From contig NZ_JAJAPB010000006.1 of assembly GCF_026226615.1 (NCBI RefSeq), forward strand, positions 118,854 to 182,853: 64,000 nt of DNA, read 5' to 3'. Below the pieces are notes generated by a model. That model did no database searches. It saw nothing but the letters and a program-made list of their open reading frames with translations, and was not told where the DNA came from. This document shows positions 8,627 through 17,413 of this stretch, one piece after another. This stretch comes from Geovibrio ferrireducens (GTDB lineage: Bacteria > Chrysiogenota > Deferribacteres > Deferribacterales > Geovibrionaceae). A program made the position numbers and the translations under genes. Within the stretch, counting starts at the first letter, position 1. Every line of letters starts with the position of its first letter.

Positions 8627-8745
8627 AGAACGTGACCATCGAAGACGTGGGAGATACCGCGGCATTCCTCGCAAGCGATCTTTCAAAGATGATCACAGGT
8701 GAAACACTGCATGTTGACTGCGGGTACAACGTTATCGGAATCTGA
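8617..8745 (+). pseudogene. Truncated second copy of the fabI 3' end
   Basis: Encodes the last 42 or so codons of FabI, in frame to the same stop, but has no start or upstream part, so it is a remnant. Against the intact gene it differs by CAC/AAC, GTA/GTG, ACT/ACC and GCC/GCA. Three of the four are synonymous, as expected if this end came from a working fabI allele. The repeat continues through the terminator to 8809. Confidence 0.88.
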
Positions 8746-8773
8746 AAAAAAAAGTTTTTAAAATACAGCAGAA

Positions 8774-8800
8774 AGCCGCCCTTTTGAGGCGGCTTTTTTT
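8774..8800 (+). terminator. Second copy of the fabI terminator
   Basis: Same AGCCGCC/GGCGGCT stem and T-run as 7281-7307. It now lies between fic and the convergent tail-spike-like gene and may terminate fic transcription. Confidence 0.85.
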
Positions 8801-8813
8801 GTTTCAGAAAATA

Positions 8814-9779
8814 TCAGCCGGTTATAATGGAATTACCGTTACCGATTGCATTGAGAGCCGGAGACAGTGTCCCATACGTAGACGATGTAATCCTTGCGTA
8901 GCCGGCGCCGGAAACATAAACATCTTTTTTAGTATTCCCTGTTGCCGTGATATGTGTAAGAGAGGCTACAGAGTTGCTTATAACATATATACCGTACTCA
9001 GAATTGTTGCTTATTTGCGTACCTTCACTAAGAATCTGAAAAGCTGCATTAGTTGAAAGATGTACCCCAGCAAACGAGTTATTGCTAAATGAACAGGAGC
9101 CGTCAAATAACGCAGTTGAATTGTGCTGAATAATTGCCCCTGAATATGAATTAAAATTCAGAGCGACATTGGTACCGCGTATCACTGAGCTCATATAAAC
9201 CTGAATTCCGTAATGGCAATTAACAACCGACATATTGCCGATTATTGCACTTGCATTGAAAAAGACCCTCAGTCCGCGCCTTTCTACGCCAACTCCTTCA
9301 GGATAGTTAACCGGATCCGCTGCGCCGTTGAGCTTAAACCCGCCGAGGTAGCCGAGATTGCATCTTTCAACAAGAATGATATACGTCTGCAGCGGGTTTT
9401 TTATCTCACAAGCGTCCGGGTCACTCTCGTTTCCGATGATTCTTATGAACTGCGCATCGGGATGGTTCACAAGTATCGTTTCCGTGTAGGTATACACACC
9501 GTCAGCCACCTGTATCGTGACTGTTGCCGTATTTTTGATTCTGAATGATGCCAGATAGTTCAGCGCCTCGTTGATGTCTGCGTAGTCGGAAGGCACATTC
9601 AGCGTCATGTCCTCCGTAATAAATGATGTACCCCCCACAGGGATACCGCCTGCCGTGGTTCCGTCACCGATGTACAGTCTCTTTGTGTCGGTTGCGTACA
9701 GGAGTTCCCCTTCAGCGGGTATTACCGCTGTCCTGTCTGCCTCAATAAGCCTTCTGTTCTGAATAAGCGTTTCAGCCAT
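8814..9779 (-). CDS. Phage tail-spike-like beta-helix protein
   Basis: The first 45 residues (ending LYIGDGTTAGG) match the short N-terminal module of phage tail fibre, hyaluronidase and tropism-determinant proteins, with the typical AEGELLYATDTKRLYIGDG pattern. The rest, with recurring Asn/Ser-rich strands such as NNSEYGIYVISN, looks like a right-handed parallel beta-helix as in phage tail spikes and pectate lyases. No signal peptide. AGGAGG precedes the ATG. It stands alone: no other phage genes are near, so it is a stray phage-derived gene or remnant. It ends 5 bases from the repeated fabI terminator, convergent to it. Confidence 0.7.
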   Translation of the reverse strand: MAETLIQNRRLIEADRTAVIPAEGELLYATDTKRLYIGDGTTAGGIPVGGTSFITEDMTLNVPSDYADINEALNYLASFRIKNTATVTIQVADGVYTYTETILVNHPDAQFIRIIGNESDPDACEIKNPLQTYIILVERCNLGYLGGFKLNGAADPVNYPEGVGVERRGLRVFFNASAIIGNMSVVNCHYGIQVYMSSVIRGTNVALNFNSYSGAIIQHNSTALFDGSCSFSNNSFAGVHLSTNAAFQILSEGTQISNNSEYGIYVISNSVASLTHITATGNTKKDVYVSGAGYARITSSTYGTLSPALNAIGNGNSIITG

Positions 9780-9901
9780 CTTTCTCCTCCTTAAATCAGC
9801 ACCTATTTGAATAGGGCGATGACGGATAATACATGGAGAAAACGGCCACTATGTGACAGTATTTAACACTTCTTGGATTTAATAAGAAAAAATAACGGGT
9901 A

Positions 9902-9928
9902 TGTACCCTGATCTCTAACCCTTGAACC
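9902..9928. repeat. 27-bp repeat at the end of the DUF2156 gene, copy 2
   Basis: 25 of 27 bases match 8600-8626. In the reading frame of fic it still spells Tyr-Pro-Asp-Leu-stop (TAA), while on the other strand it holds the stop codon of the DUF2156 gene, overlapping in CTAA. This looks like a footprint of a fic gene once directly convergent with the DUF2156 gene. Confidence 0.75.
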
Positions 9929-10769
9929 TTACCCTGTACTTTTTGAGGAGCAGATCAGGCAGGTAGCTCCGTTTTGACTGGCGCAGGCTTTCCTTGCCCA
10001 TATCCTGCTCGAAGTTGATATACTTATATTTTTCGGGAAGGTGGTTTGCAAACTCGTTGAAAATGTACTGATAAACTCCTTTGAAATCCACCAGCCCTTT
10101 GGCAAAGTGCATAACATAGGTGTCCGAGTTGAGTTCCTCACCCAGAATAAACCCGCACGGTCTGCCGTCGGCGTAGTATATTTCCCCGCAGAGCACAAGC
10201 TCCTCGCAGTGGGTCAGCGCCTCCAGACAGGCTCTGTAGTCTGTCTGCTCCTTCGGGAGATCCGCCTGTTCCTGCCATTTTTCAAGGATATAGAGCGCAT
10301 CCTCCTTCACCTCGCCGCATATGGGGCGGCTGGTTCCGGCATATTCCTCACGGAACTGTTTCATAAGGTTGCGCTTCTTGTGCAGTTTGCGTCCGGCGTA
10401 GGTGGCCATTTTTTCTCTGGTGTATATATAGTCAGAGTCGGCCTCATCGCTGGTATATTCTATTGTTGCAGGATCAAGCAGTGCCAGACACTCTTCCGAC
10501 ACGGGGAAGAAAAACTCCGCATCTTTCTGGAGTTCAAGGAGCTTTTCCTTTGAATAGGCCTGAATGCTGTTAACAGGCTGAATGTAAGTTTTCCCGTCAT
10601 AGGTTTTCCCCTTTATGACAGGCTCGCCGTTCCGGCCTATTTCATATTCGTGGGTTCCCCTGAAAAGGAAAATGTTTGCAAAGGTATATTCGGAAAGAGG
10701 TTCCGATATATTCCGGAATCTTTCGTAAAGCACGTCTTTATGATGTAAGTTTATTTTTTCCCAAGTCAT
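9915..10769 (-). CDS. DUF2156 (LPG synthase C-terminal-like) protein
   Basis: A 284-residue protein of the DUF2156 group, related to the C-terminal acyltransferase-fold domain of phosphatidylglycerol lysyltransferase (MprF). Those enzymes move aminoacyl groups from tRNA to lipids; stand-alone DUF2156 proteins have no settled role. Supporting stretches are RKLHKKRNLMKQF near 127, LCGEIYYADGRPCGFILGE near 193 and the C-terminal NFEQDMGKESLRQSKRSY. No membrane segment, so it lacks the flippase half of MprF. Divergent from hemX and bordering the fic/tail-spike islet. Confidence 0.75.
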   Translation of the reverse strand: MTWEKINLHHKDVLYERFRNISEPLSEYTFANIFLFRGTHEYEIGRNGEPVIKGKTYDGKTYIQPVNSIQAYSKEKLLELQKDAEFFFPVSEECLALLDPATIEYTSDEADSDYIYTREKMATYAGRKLHKKRNLMKQFREEYAGTSRPICGEVKEDALYILEKWQEQADLPKEQTDYRACLEALTHCEELVLCGEIYYADGRPCGFILGEELNSDTYVMHFAKGLVDFKGVYQYIFNEFANHLPEKYKYINFEQDMGKESLRQSKRSYLPDLLLKKYRVRFKG

Positions 10770-10908
10770 AGCAGATGAAAATACTACAAGGACTGTCCTC
10801 TTTCAATGGGAAATAATATTAACATAATTTACGGCAGGAAAAACAGCGGATCAGGCAAGCCTCATTCCGCGGCGAATACGAATAAAACACGCCGGTTAAA
10901 ATAAAAGC

Positions 10909-10936
10909 TTACGCAAGCGGGAAAATTTTATATAAT
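10909..10936 (+). promoter_or_regulatory. Candidate promoter of the hem operon
   Basis: A perfect TATAAT (10931-10936) with a weak TTACGC 16 bases upstream, about 70 bases before hemX. No operator is obvious. Confidence 0.35.
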
Positions 10937-11005
10937 AATATTCGGGCTTCACAAAACAGGATAATTTTTGTACCTTACGAATCATTGGCTTAAGCAGGAG
11001 AAAAA

Positions 11006-11797
11006 ATGCACTTTGATTTTGCTCTGGGCGCGGCGATCCTCGCTTTTATACATATTACGCTTTATCTTTTTCTGGGGAGCAGATACCTACAGCACCTGAC
11101 AAATCTGTTCGCTGTGCTGGCATTTCTCCTTTTCATGGGGAGTATAGCCACCCACTGGAAGCATTTCGGTCATTTCCCGTCATATTCCCTTGGCGATCTT
11201 TTTGCCATGGTCTCCATGACGCTTACCCTTATTTACCTGATATTGTTTATGAAATACAGGCGGCCTCTTCTGGGGCTTTTCATATTCCCGATAGTGATCA
11301 TACTGGGCGCGCTGGTCTTGGTGCTGCCTTCCGCCGCACCTAAGGACGCAGCGGGAATAAGCAGCATATGGCTTCTTATCCACCTGCCCTTCACCGTGAT
11401 CGGCACAGCGTTCTTCATGTTCGCCACAGTTGCCAGTATTATGTACTTTTTGCAGGAGAGAGAGCTCAAGCGCAAAAACTTCGGGATAATCTTCAAGCGT
11501 TTCCCGCCGCTGAACCAGATCGACCGCCTGACCGCGGTAAACCTTATTCTTGGGTTTTACTTTTTCAGCGTAGGGCTGATCTCAGGCTTCGTCTGGATGA
11601 TTTACGAGCCTGAGCGGATAGGCTCAATTCTTCCTAAAATGATCTTCGCCGTTATCACATGGGTGATATTCGGCCTGATAACATATCTAAAAAAATACAG
11701 AGGCATGACGCCTAGAAGCACCGCTTACTCCACTCTGGCGGGTTTTATTTCCGTCGTAGTGACATACGCCGGTGTCGCGTTTTTTCTCATGGGCTGA
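11006..11797 (+). CDS. HemX/CcsA-type membrane protein
   Basis: A 263-residue integral membrane protein with about eight predicted helices, of the cytochrome c assembly family that includes HemX (YpjD). HemX proteins are commonly coded next to hemA and in some bacteria lower glutamyl-tRNA reductase levels. It shares the fold of CcsA and CcmC but lacks the tryptophan-rich WWD heme loop those proteins carry (seen here in CcmF and CcmC), so heme handling for cytochrome c is less likely. First gene of the hem operon; hemA begins 6 bases after its stop. Confidence 0.75.
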   Translation: MHFDFALGAAILAFIHITLYLFLGSRYLQHLTNLFAVLAFLLFMGSIATHWKHFGHFPSYSLGDLFAMVSMTLTLIYLILFMKYRRPLLGLFIFPIVIILGALVLVLPSAAPKDAAGISSIWLLIHLPFTVIGTAFFMFATVASIMYFLQERELKRKNFGIIFKRFPPLNQIDRLTAVNLILGFYFFSVGLISGFVWMIYEPERIGSILPKMIFAVITWVIFGLITYLKKYRGMTPRSTAYSTLAGFISVVVTYAGVAFFLMG

Positions 11798-11803
11798 ATA
11801 TAG

Positions 11804-13069
11804 ATGCAGTTGGCAGTTGTAGGACTTAATCATAATACCGCCCCTGTTGAGGTGCGGGAGACTTTGGCAGTCGCCGAAGCGGTGCTGGAGGAGCTTTACG
11901 GCGACATCCTCCAGAATGACAGAATATACGAGGCGATGGTGATCTCCACCTGCAACAGGGTGGAATATTACATAGTCACTGACGATTTTCTCTGTAACGT
12001 GGACAGCGTTCTCAAAATCATAGCTGAACAATGCAAAATCGACCGCAGTATTCTCCAGAAATACACCTATATCCACTGCGGTGAGGAATCCGTGCGTCAC
12101 ATTTTCCGTGTGGCAGGCGGGCTGGACTCGCTGGTGATGGGCGAGCCGCAGATCTTCGGTCAGGTGAAGGACGCTTTCGAAAACTCCCGAAAATTCGGTG
12201 CGGCGAAAACATTCATCCGCAAGCTGGAAGAATTCGTTATCAAAACCACAAAAAAGGTCAGAACCAATACAGGCATAGGCGATAATCCCGTCTCTGTCAG
12301 CTCAGCCGCTGTTGAGCTTGCCTCCAAAATCTTCGGCAGCCTTGAGGACAAGCACGCACTCGTGGTAGGCGCGGGCGAAATGTGCGAGATAGCCTGTAAA
12401 CACCTCCGGGGTGCAGACATCGGAGGGATAACGGTCACAAACAGAACATTTGAAAAGGCGGAAAAACTCGCAGCGGAAGTCGGCGGAAAAGCTGTTCCGC
12501 TTGATCAGTTCCGTGAGGAACTCAGCCATGCGGATATAGTGCTCTCCTCCACCGGGGCAAGCGGCTATATGATCGAAGCGGCCGACATAAAGCCCGTTAT
12601 GATCAAGCGCAAGCACAAACCCATGTTCTTTATAGATATAGCAGTACCCAGAGACATTGACCCCGCCGTGGCGGACATCGAGAACGCATATGTTTACGAC
12701 ATAGACGACCTTAAGGCCGTGGTGGAATCAAACAAAAAACTCCGCCAGAAAGAGGCCGTGAAGGCTATGGAATACATCGAAACAGGCGTGGCGGACTTTT
12801 ACCGCTGGGTTGAATCCATGAAGATTGTGCCCGTGATAAAAGCCCTGCGTGAAAGCTTTGATGAAAAGCGCATGCTGGAGCTTGACCGCTTCTGCGACAA
12901 GTTCAAGGTCGCAGACGCAGGCGAACGCAGGAAGCTGGAATACCTCCTCAGCGCTTTTATGAACAAGGTTCTGCACACCCCACTTAACAATCTCAAGGAT
13001 CTGGCTCCCGGCAAGGAGCGCTACAGCCTTGATGAAGCAGTAAAAATTATTTTCGACTTAAAAGAATAA
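11804..13069 (+). CDS. hemA: Glutamyl-tRNA reductase
   Basis: Reduces glutamyl-tRNA to glutamate-1-semialdehyde, the first committed step of the C5 route to tetrapyrroles. The 421 residues match the family. Catalytic Cys50 lies in ISTCNRVE, the substrate stretch GEPQIFGQVK is near 112-121, and the NADPH domain begins at VVGAGEMCE near 187. The C-terminal helical dimerisation region is complete. Weak ribosome site; it follows hemX by 6 bases, which suggests translational coupling. hemC follows after 15 bases. Confidence 0.97.
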   Translation: MQLAVVGLNHNTAPVEVRETLAVAEAVLEELYGDILQNDRIYEAMVISTCNRVEYYIVTDDFLCNVDSVLKIIAEQCKIDRSILQKYTYIHCGEESVRHIFRVAGGLDSLVMGEPQIFGQVKDAFENSRKFGAAKTFIRKLEEFVIKTTKKVRTNTGIGDNPVSVSSAAVELASKIFGSLEDKHALVVGAGEMCEIACKHLRGADIGGITVTNRTFEKAEKLAAEVGGKAVPLDQFREELSHADIVLSSTGASGYMIEAADIKPVMIKRKHKPMFFIDIAVPRDIDPAVADIENAYVYDIDDLKAVVESNKKLRQKEAVKAMEYIETGVADFYRWVESMKIVPVIKALRESFDEKRMLELDRFCDKFKVADAGERRKLEYLLSAFMNKVLHTPLNNLKDLAPGKERYSLDEAVKIIFDLKE

Positions 13070-13084
13070 ATCAGGGGATAGATA

Positions 13085-14005
13085 ATGAAAAAAGTAAGAA
13101 TCGCAACAAGGGGAAGCATGCTCGCTCTGTGGCAGGCCAATCACATCAAGGCTCTGCTTGAGAAGGAGCACAAGGTAGAATGCGAACTCCTTGTAATCAA
13201 AACTCAGGGTGACAAAATACTCGATGTGCCTCTGGCCAAAATAGGCGGCAAGGGGCTCTTCGTGAAAGAGATAGAGACCGCTCTGCTTGAAAATGAGGCA
13301 GATATAGCCGTGCACAGTATGAAGGATGTCCCGATGCTCCTTCCCGAAGGGCTGGAGCTTTACGCAAGCCCCGAAGGGGAAACTCCGGAGGACGCTTTCG
13401 TCTCAGTAAAATACAAAACAATAGCCGATCTCCCTCAGAACGCAGTAGTCGGCACAAGCAGCCTCCGCAGGAAGGTTCAGCTTGCCCGCCTCCGCCCCGA
13501 TCTTGAGATAAAAGACCTCAGAGGCAATGTGAACACCCGCCTGAGAAAGCTTGATGACGGGGAATATGATGCGATAATCCTTGCCCGTGCGGGGCTTGTG
13601 CGTCTTGAATACCACGACAGGGTGACAGACGTGATCTCCGTTGAGGACATGCTCCCCGCCGTTTGTCAGGGGATTCTCGGCATAGAAGTCCGCAGTGATG
13701 ACACTGAGAGCAAGAAGCTCCTTGACTTCCTCCGCCACGAACCCACAGAAACAAGGGTAAGATGCGAAAGAACCTTCCTCAGAAGGCTTGAGGGCGGATG
13801 TCAGGCCCCCATAGCCGGACATTCCGTTATAGAAGGCGACCGCATCATAATGAAAGGCCTTGTTTCCGATCTTATAGGCGAAACATACATCGAAGCCGAG
13901 AACAAAGGCAGCGTGAACGACGCTGCGGAAATAGGCTACGAACTCGCGGAATCAATACTCGCCGCAGGCGGAAAAGAAATTCTGGACGAAATATACTCAA
14001 AATGA
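13085..14005 (+). CDS. hemC: Hydroxymethylbilane synthase
   Basis: Porphobilinogen deaminase: joins four porphobilinogens into linear hydroxymethylbilane. The 306 residues show HSMKDVP with catalytic Asp81, the arginine-rich loop SSLRRK (125-130), and Cys239 in RLEGGCQAP that carries the dipyrromethane cofactor. Its stop overlaps the hemD start (ATGA). Confidence 0.97.
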   Translation: MKKVRIATRGSMLALWQANHIKALLEKEHKVECELLVIKTQGDKILDVPLAKIGGKGLFVKEIETALLENEADIAVHSMKDVPMLLPEGLELYASPEGETPEDAFVSVKYKTIADLPQNAVVGTSSLRRKVQLARLRPDLEIKDLRGNVNTRLRKLDDGEYDAIILARAGLVRLEYHDRVTDVISVEDMLPAVCQGILGIEVRSDDTESKKLLDFLRHEPTETRVRCERTFLRRLEGGCQAPIAGHSVIEGDRIIMKGLVSDLIGETYIEAENKGSVNDAAEIGYELAESILAAGGKEILDEIYSK

Positions 14006-14703
14006 GACAGGTTCTTGTAACCAGACAGAAAAGCCAGTCGGCGGAGCTTGTCAGGCTCCTTGAGAAGGAAGGCTTTCAGGTCTTCTCTCTCCCGCTGATT
14101 GAGACAGTTCCGACGGGTGCACCGATCCCTGATAAGGATTATGACGTGGCAGTGTTCACCAGCCCCGTATCGGTGGAAACCTTTGCGCAGCATTTCGGCA
14201 GGGTGAAGTTCCGCTATACAGTGGCAGTCGGCACAAAAACCGCGAAAAAGCTTCAGGAATACGGCATAACGCCGGACGGTGTGCCGGATGAATTTTCCGC
14301 TGAGGGACTTATCCGCATGTTTTCCGAAATCGAGGTGAAGGGGATGAAAGTTCTCTCGCCCGGTGCGGAGAAGCGCGCGGGGGATCTCTGCGGATACCTT
14401 GAAGAGCGGGGGGCCGAGGTGGATAAGATAAGCACCTACAAAACATCTCCGGTCATATATGAAAAAGGCTACGTTGACAGATATATAAAAGAAAACGGCA
14501 TAGATATAATAACCCTCACCGCCCCAAGCGCCGCAGAAAGCCTTCTGGCGCAGACAGAGAACCTTAACGAGGTCACCCTTGTCAGTATAGGGAAAACCAC
14601 GTGGCAGTATCTCAAGGAGAGAGGGCACGAATCCGTTTACCCTCAGGTGCAGACCATAGAAGGCATGACGGAGCTTACAGCTAATCTTTACAAAGGAGTT
14701 TGA
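14002..14703 (+). CDS. hemD: Uroporphyrinogen-III synthase
   Basis: Closes hydroxymethylbilane to uroporphyrinogen III with inversion of ring D. 233 residues starting MRQVLVTRQ; the start is set by the ATGA overlap with hemC, since longer in-frame starts would lie inside hemC. HemD proteins are poorly conserved, but [13 protein letters not shown] near 170 and [15 protein letters not shown] near 195 match the family, and the position between hemC and hemB settles it. hemB starts one base after its stop. Confidence 0.93.
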   Translation: MRQVLVTRQKSQSAELVRLLEKEGFQVFSLPLIETVPTGAPIPDKDYDVAVFTSPVSVETFAQHFGRVKFRYTVAVGTKTAKKLQEYGITPDGVPDEFSAEGLIRMFSEIEVKGMKVLSPGAEKRAGDLCGYLEERGAEVDKISTYKTSPVIYEKGYVDRYIKENGIDIITLTAPSAAESLLAQTENLNEVTLVSIGKTTWQYLKERGHESVYPQVQTIEGMTELTANLYKGV

Positions 14704-14704
14704 C

Positions 14705-15673
14705 ATGGCATTCCCCATAGACAGAGGCAGAAGACTCAGAAGCAACCCCGCAATAAGAAGAATGGTGAGAGAGAATCAGGTTTCCGTTGATGATCTGATC
14801 TACCCTCTTTTTGTTGCCGAAGGTGAAGGCATCAAGAAGGAGATCTCCTCAATGCCCGGTGTTTACCAGATGAGCATAGAGCACATTGTCACCGAATGTC
14901 AGAAACTCAAGGCACTGGGCGTTCCCTCTGTAATCCTTTTCGGAATCCCCCAGCATAAGGACGCCGAGGGGTCACAGGCTTATGACAAACACGGCATTAT
15001 CCAGAACGCCATAAGAGCCATAAAGCACGAAGTGCCTGAAATGTACGTGATAACAGATGTCTGCATGTGCGAATACACCGACCACGGTCACTGCGGAATA
15101 ATAAAAAATAACGATGTGGACAATGACGAAACCCTGAAATATCTCGCCCTTGAAGCCCTCAGCCACGCCGAGGCGGGCGCAGATATGGTTGCCCCCAGCG
15201 ACATGATGGACGGACGCATAATCACCATCAGGGACATTCTGGACTGCAACGGCTACCACAATATTCCCATAATGAGCTACGCCGTCAAATACAGCTCCGC
15301 TTTTTACGGCCCCTTCCGTGAGGCTGCGGAAAGCACCCCCGCATTCGGCGACCGCAAAACCTACCAGATGGACCCGGCAAACAGGCGTGAGGCTCTGCGA
15401 GAGGCAATGACGGATGTTGAGGAGGGTGCGGACATCCTCATGGTTAAACCCGGACTGCCTTATCTGGATATAATACGCGAACTTGCTGACAACTTTGACA
15501 AACCAATCGCCGCATATAACGTAAGCGGTGAATACGCCATGATACATGCCGCCGCTCAGAGAGGCTGGCTTGACTATGAAAGAGTGATGTTTGAGTCTCT
15601 GCTCTCCATGAAAAGAGCAGGCGCCAAGCTCATTCTCACCTACTTTGCCAAAGACGCGGCAAGGCTGCTTTAA
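14705..15673 (+). CDS. hemB: Porphobilinogen synthase, zinc type
   Basis: Condenses two 5-aminolevulinates to porphobilinogen. The 322 residues hold the zinc-ligand loop [13 protein letters not shown] (Cys120, Cys122, Cys130), so it belongs to the zinc-dependent class. The Schiff-base lysines are in [14 protein letters not shown] near 197 and [11 protein letters not shown] near 250. An AAAGGAG site precedes the ATG. Its stop overlaps the next start as TAATGA. Confidence 0.97.
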   Translation: MAFPIDRGRRLRSNPAIRRMVRENQVSVDDLIYPLFVAEGEGIKKEISSMPGVYQMSIEHIVTECQKLKALGVPSVILFGIPQHKDAEGSQAYDKHGIIQNAIRAIKHEVPEMYVITDVCMCEYTDHGHCGIIKNNDVDNDETLKYLALEALSHAEAGADMVAPSDMMDGRIITIRDILDCNGYHNIPIMSYAVKYSSAFYGPFREAAESTPAFGDRKTYQMDPANRREALREAMTDVEEGADILMVKPGLPYLDIIRELADNFDKPIAAYNVSGEYAMIHAAAQRGWLDYERVMFESLLSMKRAGAKLILTYFAKDAARLL

Positions 15674-16404
15674 TGAACGGAGTACGCGCTTTCAGATGGA
15701 GAAACGGTGCGCTTGATACCATAGAGGATATGGACTCGGTTTACCGCACAGACCTTGTTGGTCTGGAAAACCAGATTGAAGCGGCGGAAAAGAATATACG
15801 ATCGTTTGTTTCCGGAGGAGCTCACCTTGATATGCTCCTCTGGGGCGAAAGAGGGGCGGGCAAGTCGTCCATTATAAAAATGCTCCTCACCGAGTATCAT
15901 GAAGCGGGGCTGCGCGCTGTGGAATTCCGTCAGGAAGACATAGACGAGCTCCACGCCCTCAACTCCACCATCCGCAGAGACCCTAAGCACTATTATATAA
16001 TCTACTTTGACGACATTTCATTCGACAGGAATGATGTTCTTTTCAGACGTTTCAAATCCATCCTCGAAGGCGGACTGGAGAAGCGCCCGTCAAACTGCAT
16101 GATAGTGGCAACGTCAAACATGCGCCACATGGTTCCGGATAAAGCGGCAGACACAAACGACATCTATGACCGTGACGAAGAGAACGAAAAGATCTCCCTC
16201 AAATCGCGCTTCGCCATAAACATAGGCTTCTACCCCATGCGCCGTGAACCGTATTTACAAATAGCAGAGCATTATCTTAATAAATTCGGACTCAATATTG
16301 AAGACTGGCAGAGGCTGGCGGAAAACTACGCCATGGACAGAGGCGGAAGAAGCGGCAGGATAGCAAAACAGTTTGCAGTGCAGATGCTGTTGGATAAGGC
16401 TTAG
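15673..16404 (+). CDS. DUF815 family P-loop ATPase
   Basis: A 243-residue AAA+-like ATPase of the DUF815 family, whose function is not established. P-loop GERGAGKSS at 58-66; Walker B YIIYFDDISFD near 112-122; the family signature VATSNMRHMVP near 152 is followed by an arginine-rich region. The start overlaps the hemB stop by one base, so it is translationally coupled to the hem operon; whether it has a role in tetrapyrrole synthesis is unknown. Its last bases overlap the convergent mutT stop. Confidence 0.88.
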   Translation: MNGVRAFRWRNGALDTIEDMDSVYRTDLVGLENQIEAAEKNIRSFVSGGAHLDMLLWGERGAGKSSIIKMLLTEYHEAGLRAVEFRQEDIDELHALNSTIRRDPKHYYIIYFDDISFDRNDVLFRRFKSILEGGLEKRPSNCMIVATSNMRHMVPDKAADTNDIYDRDEENEKISLKSRFAINIGFYPMRREPYLQIAEHYLNKFGLNIEDWQRLAENYAMDRGGRSGRIAKQFAVQMLLDKA

Positions 16405-16796
16405 GCGCGGCTGAGCATTATCGCGCGCACTGATTCCACAAAGTGGACATCAGCCGGCGCAAGGCTGTATGAAGAAAGTTCGTCCGCACCCACCCACGCA
16501 GTGTCATCATGAACTCTGGGGACGAGGCGGCCTGAAATCCAGTCACACTCATAAACAATAAGCCGGATAGACCATGTATCATAATGGTGGATGCACTGGC
16601 CGATGAGCCCGCCCACCTGAACATTTATACCAAGCTCCTCTTTTATCTCACGGATAATTGCCTCAGCGCCGGATTCCCCCTGCTCTATCTTTCCGCCGGG
16701 AAACTCCCAGAAGCCGCCGAGCCTCTGATTGGGTTTCCTTCTGGCGAGGAACACTTTATTGTCTTTAAAAATCACTGCCGCAGCAACATCTGTCAT
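16401..16796 (-). CDS. mutT: MutT-type NUDIX hydrolase
   Basis: A 131-residue NUDIX protein that resembles 8-oxo-dGTP diphosphatase, which removes oxidised guanine nucleotides before they enter DNA. The full NUDIX box runs from Gly35 to residue 57 with REIKEELG at its core, and GGFWEFPGG before it is typical of MutT. A glutamine/asparagine-tRNA-type second domain is absent. Convergent with the DUF815 gene, the stop codons overlapping by four bases. Confidence 0.88.
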   Translation of the reverse strand: MTDVAAAVIFKDNKVFLARRKPNQRLGGFWEFPGGKIEQGESGAEAIIREIKEELGINVQVGGLIGQCIHHYDTWSIRLIVYECDWISGRLVPRVHDDTAWVGADELSSYSLAPADVHFVESVRAIMLSRA

Positions 16797-16870
16797 TTTT
16801 TTCTCCGAGGTCTTGTAATTTTATAACAATTTCATGTAGAATTGTATAAATATTTGCAGGTTAGCACACA

Positions 16871-17302
16871 ATGCTTGATAAAATTAAAGGGCTCATCGGA
16901 AAAGGTGAGCGCAAAAGAAATTTCAGACGCGCATCCGGCGGTTTCAGACTCTGCGTGACTATTCTGAAAACTGATAAAAAAACAGGGCTGAAAGAACCCT
17001 CCACATGCTTTATTGCCCGTGTGCATGACTACAGCGCGGGCGGACTCTGCATTTTCCATAATAATAACCTGCTCGAAGGGGAAGAGGTTGAAATAGGCAA
17101 CAAGCACTCCATGAAGAAGATTGCCTGCCTCAAATGCCCCAATATGCCCCTTACCGCCGATCTATTCGCCAGCGACATAATAAAAGGACGTGTTGCATGG
17201 CGCACTCACAAGCTCTGCGGAATCCAGTTCACCTCCATCAAAAAAGGGGACGAAAAGAAAATCAACGACATGGCCTTAGATAAGGTCAGCGGCGGAAAGT
17301 AA
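16871..17302 (+). CDS. PilZ domain protein
   Basis: A 143-residue single-domain PilZ protein, probably a cyclic-di-GMP receptor. The basic arm RKRNFRRASGG (15-25) supplies the arginines and DYSAGG near 56 is the (D/N)xSxxG motif. PilZ proteins link cyclic-di-GMP to motility, polysaccharide or surface behaviour; no partner is coded next to it. Start ATG is preceded only by a weak ribosome site. A dispersed hairpin repeat begins right after its stop. Confidence 0.82.
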   Translation: MLDKIKGLIGKGERKRNFRRASGGFRLCVTILKTDKKTGLKEPSTCFIARVHDYSAGGLCIFHNNNLLEGEEVEIGNKHSMKKIACLKCPNMPLTADLFASDIIKGRVAWRTHKLCGIQFTSIKKGDEKKINDMALDKVSGGK

Positions 17303-17303
17303 A

Positions 17304-17393
17304 CACTCCTATGGATGGGAGTGCGCCGTGCGGAGCGAAGCCTTGCCTGCAAGGCGCGAGCGTGAGAAGAAACGGACAGGATGTGCCGTTTCT
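17304..17393 (+). repeat. Dispersed three-hairpin repeat, copy 1
   Basis: Hairpin 1: CACTCC/GGAGTG (17304-17323) with GGAT in the loop. Conserved core CGCCGTGCGGAGCGAAG. Hairpin 2: GCCTTG-CCTG-CAAGGC (17340-17355), then GCGAGCG. Hairpin 3: AGAAACGG/CCGTTTCT (17368-17393) with loop ACAGGATGTG. Related copies lie at 50264-50355 and 63317-63368. Stems differ in sequence between copies but stay paired, while core and loops are conserved. Confidence 0.7.
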
Positions 17394-17413
17394 GAACTAT
17401 CGTAAATTAAGCC

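Noticed and set aside
7125..8809. Site-specific integration of a mobile element at the fabI 3' end
   Set aside because: Duplicated gene ends are typical of integrase targets, but the bracketed segment has only fic and no integrase, and the second 27-bp repeat is better explained by recombination between two local variants. Kept only as an alternative.
8600..9928. IS element or transposon between the 27-bp repeats
   Set aside because: No transposase or terminal inverted repeats; the repeats coincide with gene ends and are imperfect.
11006..11797. hemX gene as a System II cytochrome c protein CcsA
   Set aside because: The WWD heme loop is missing, no ResB/Ccs1 is present, and a Ccm system is encoded at 45-50 kb; neighbourhood fits HemX.
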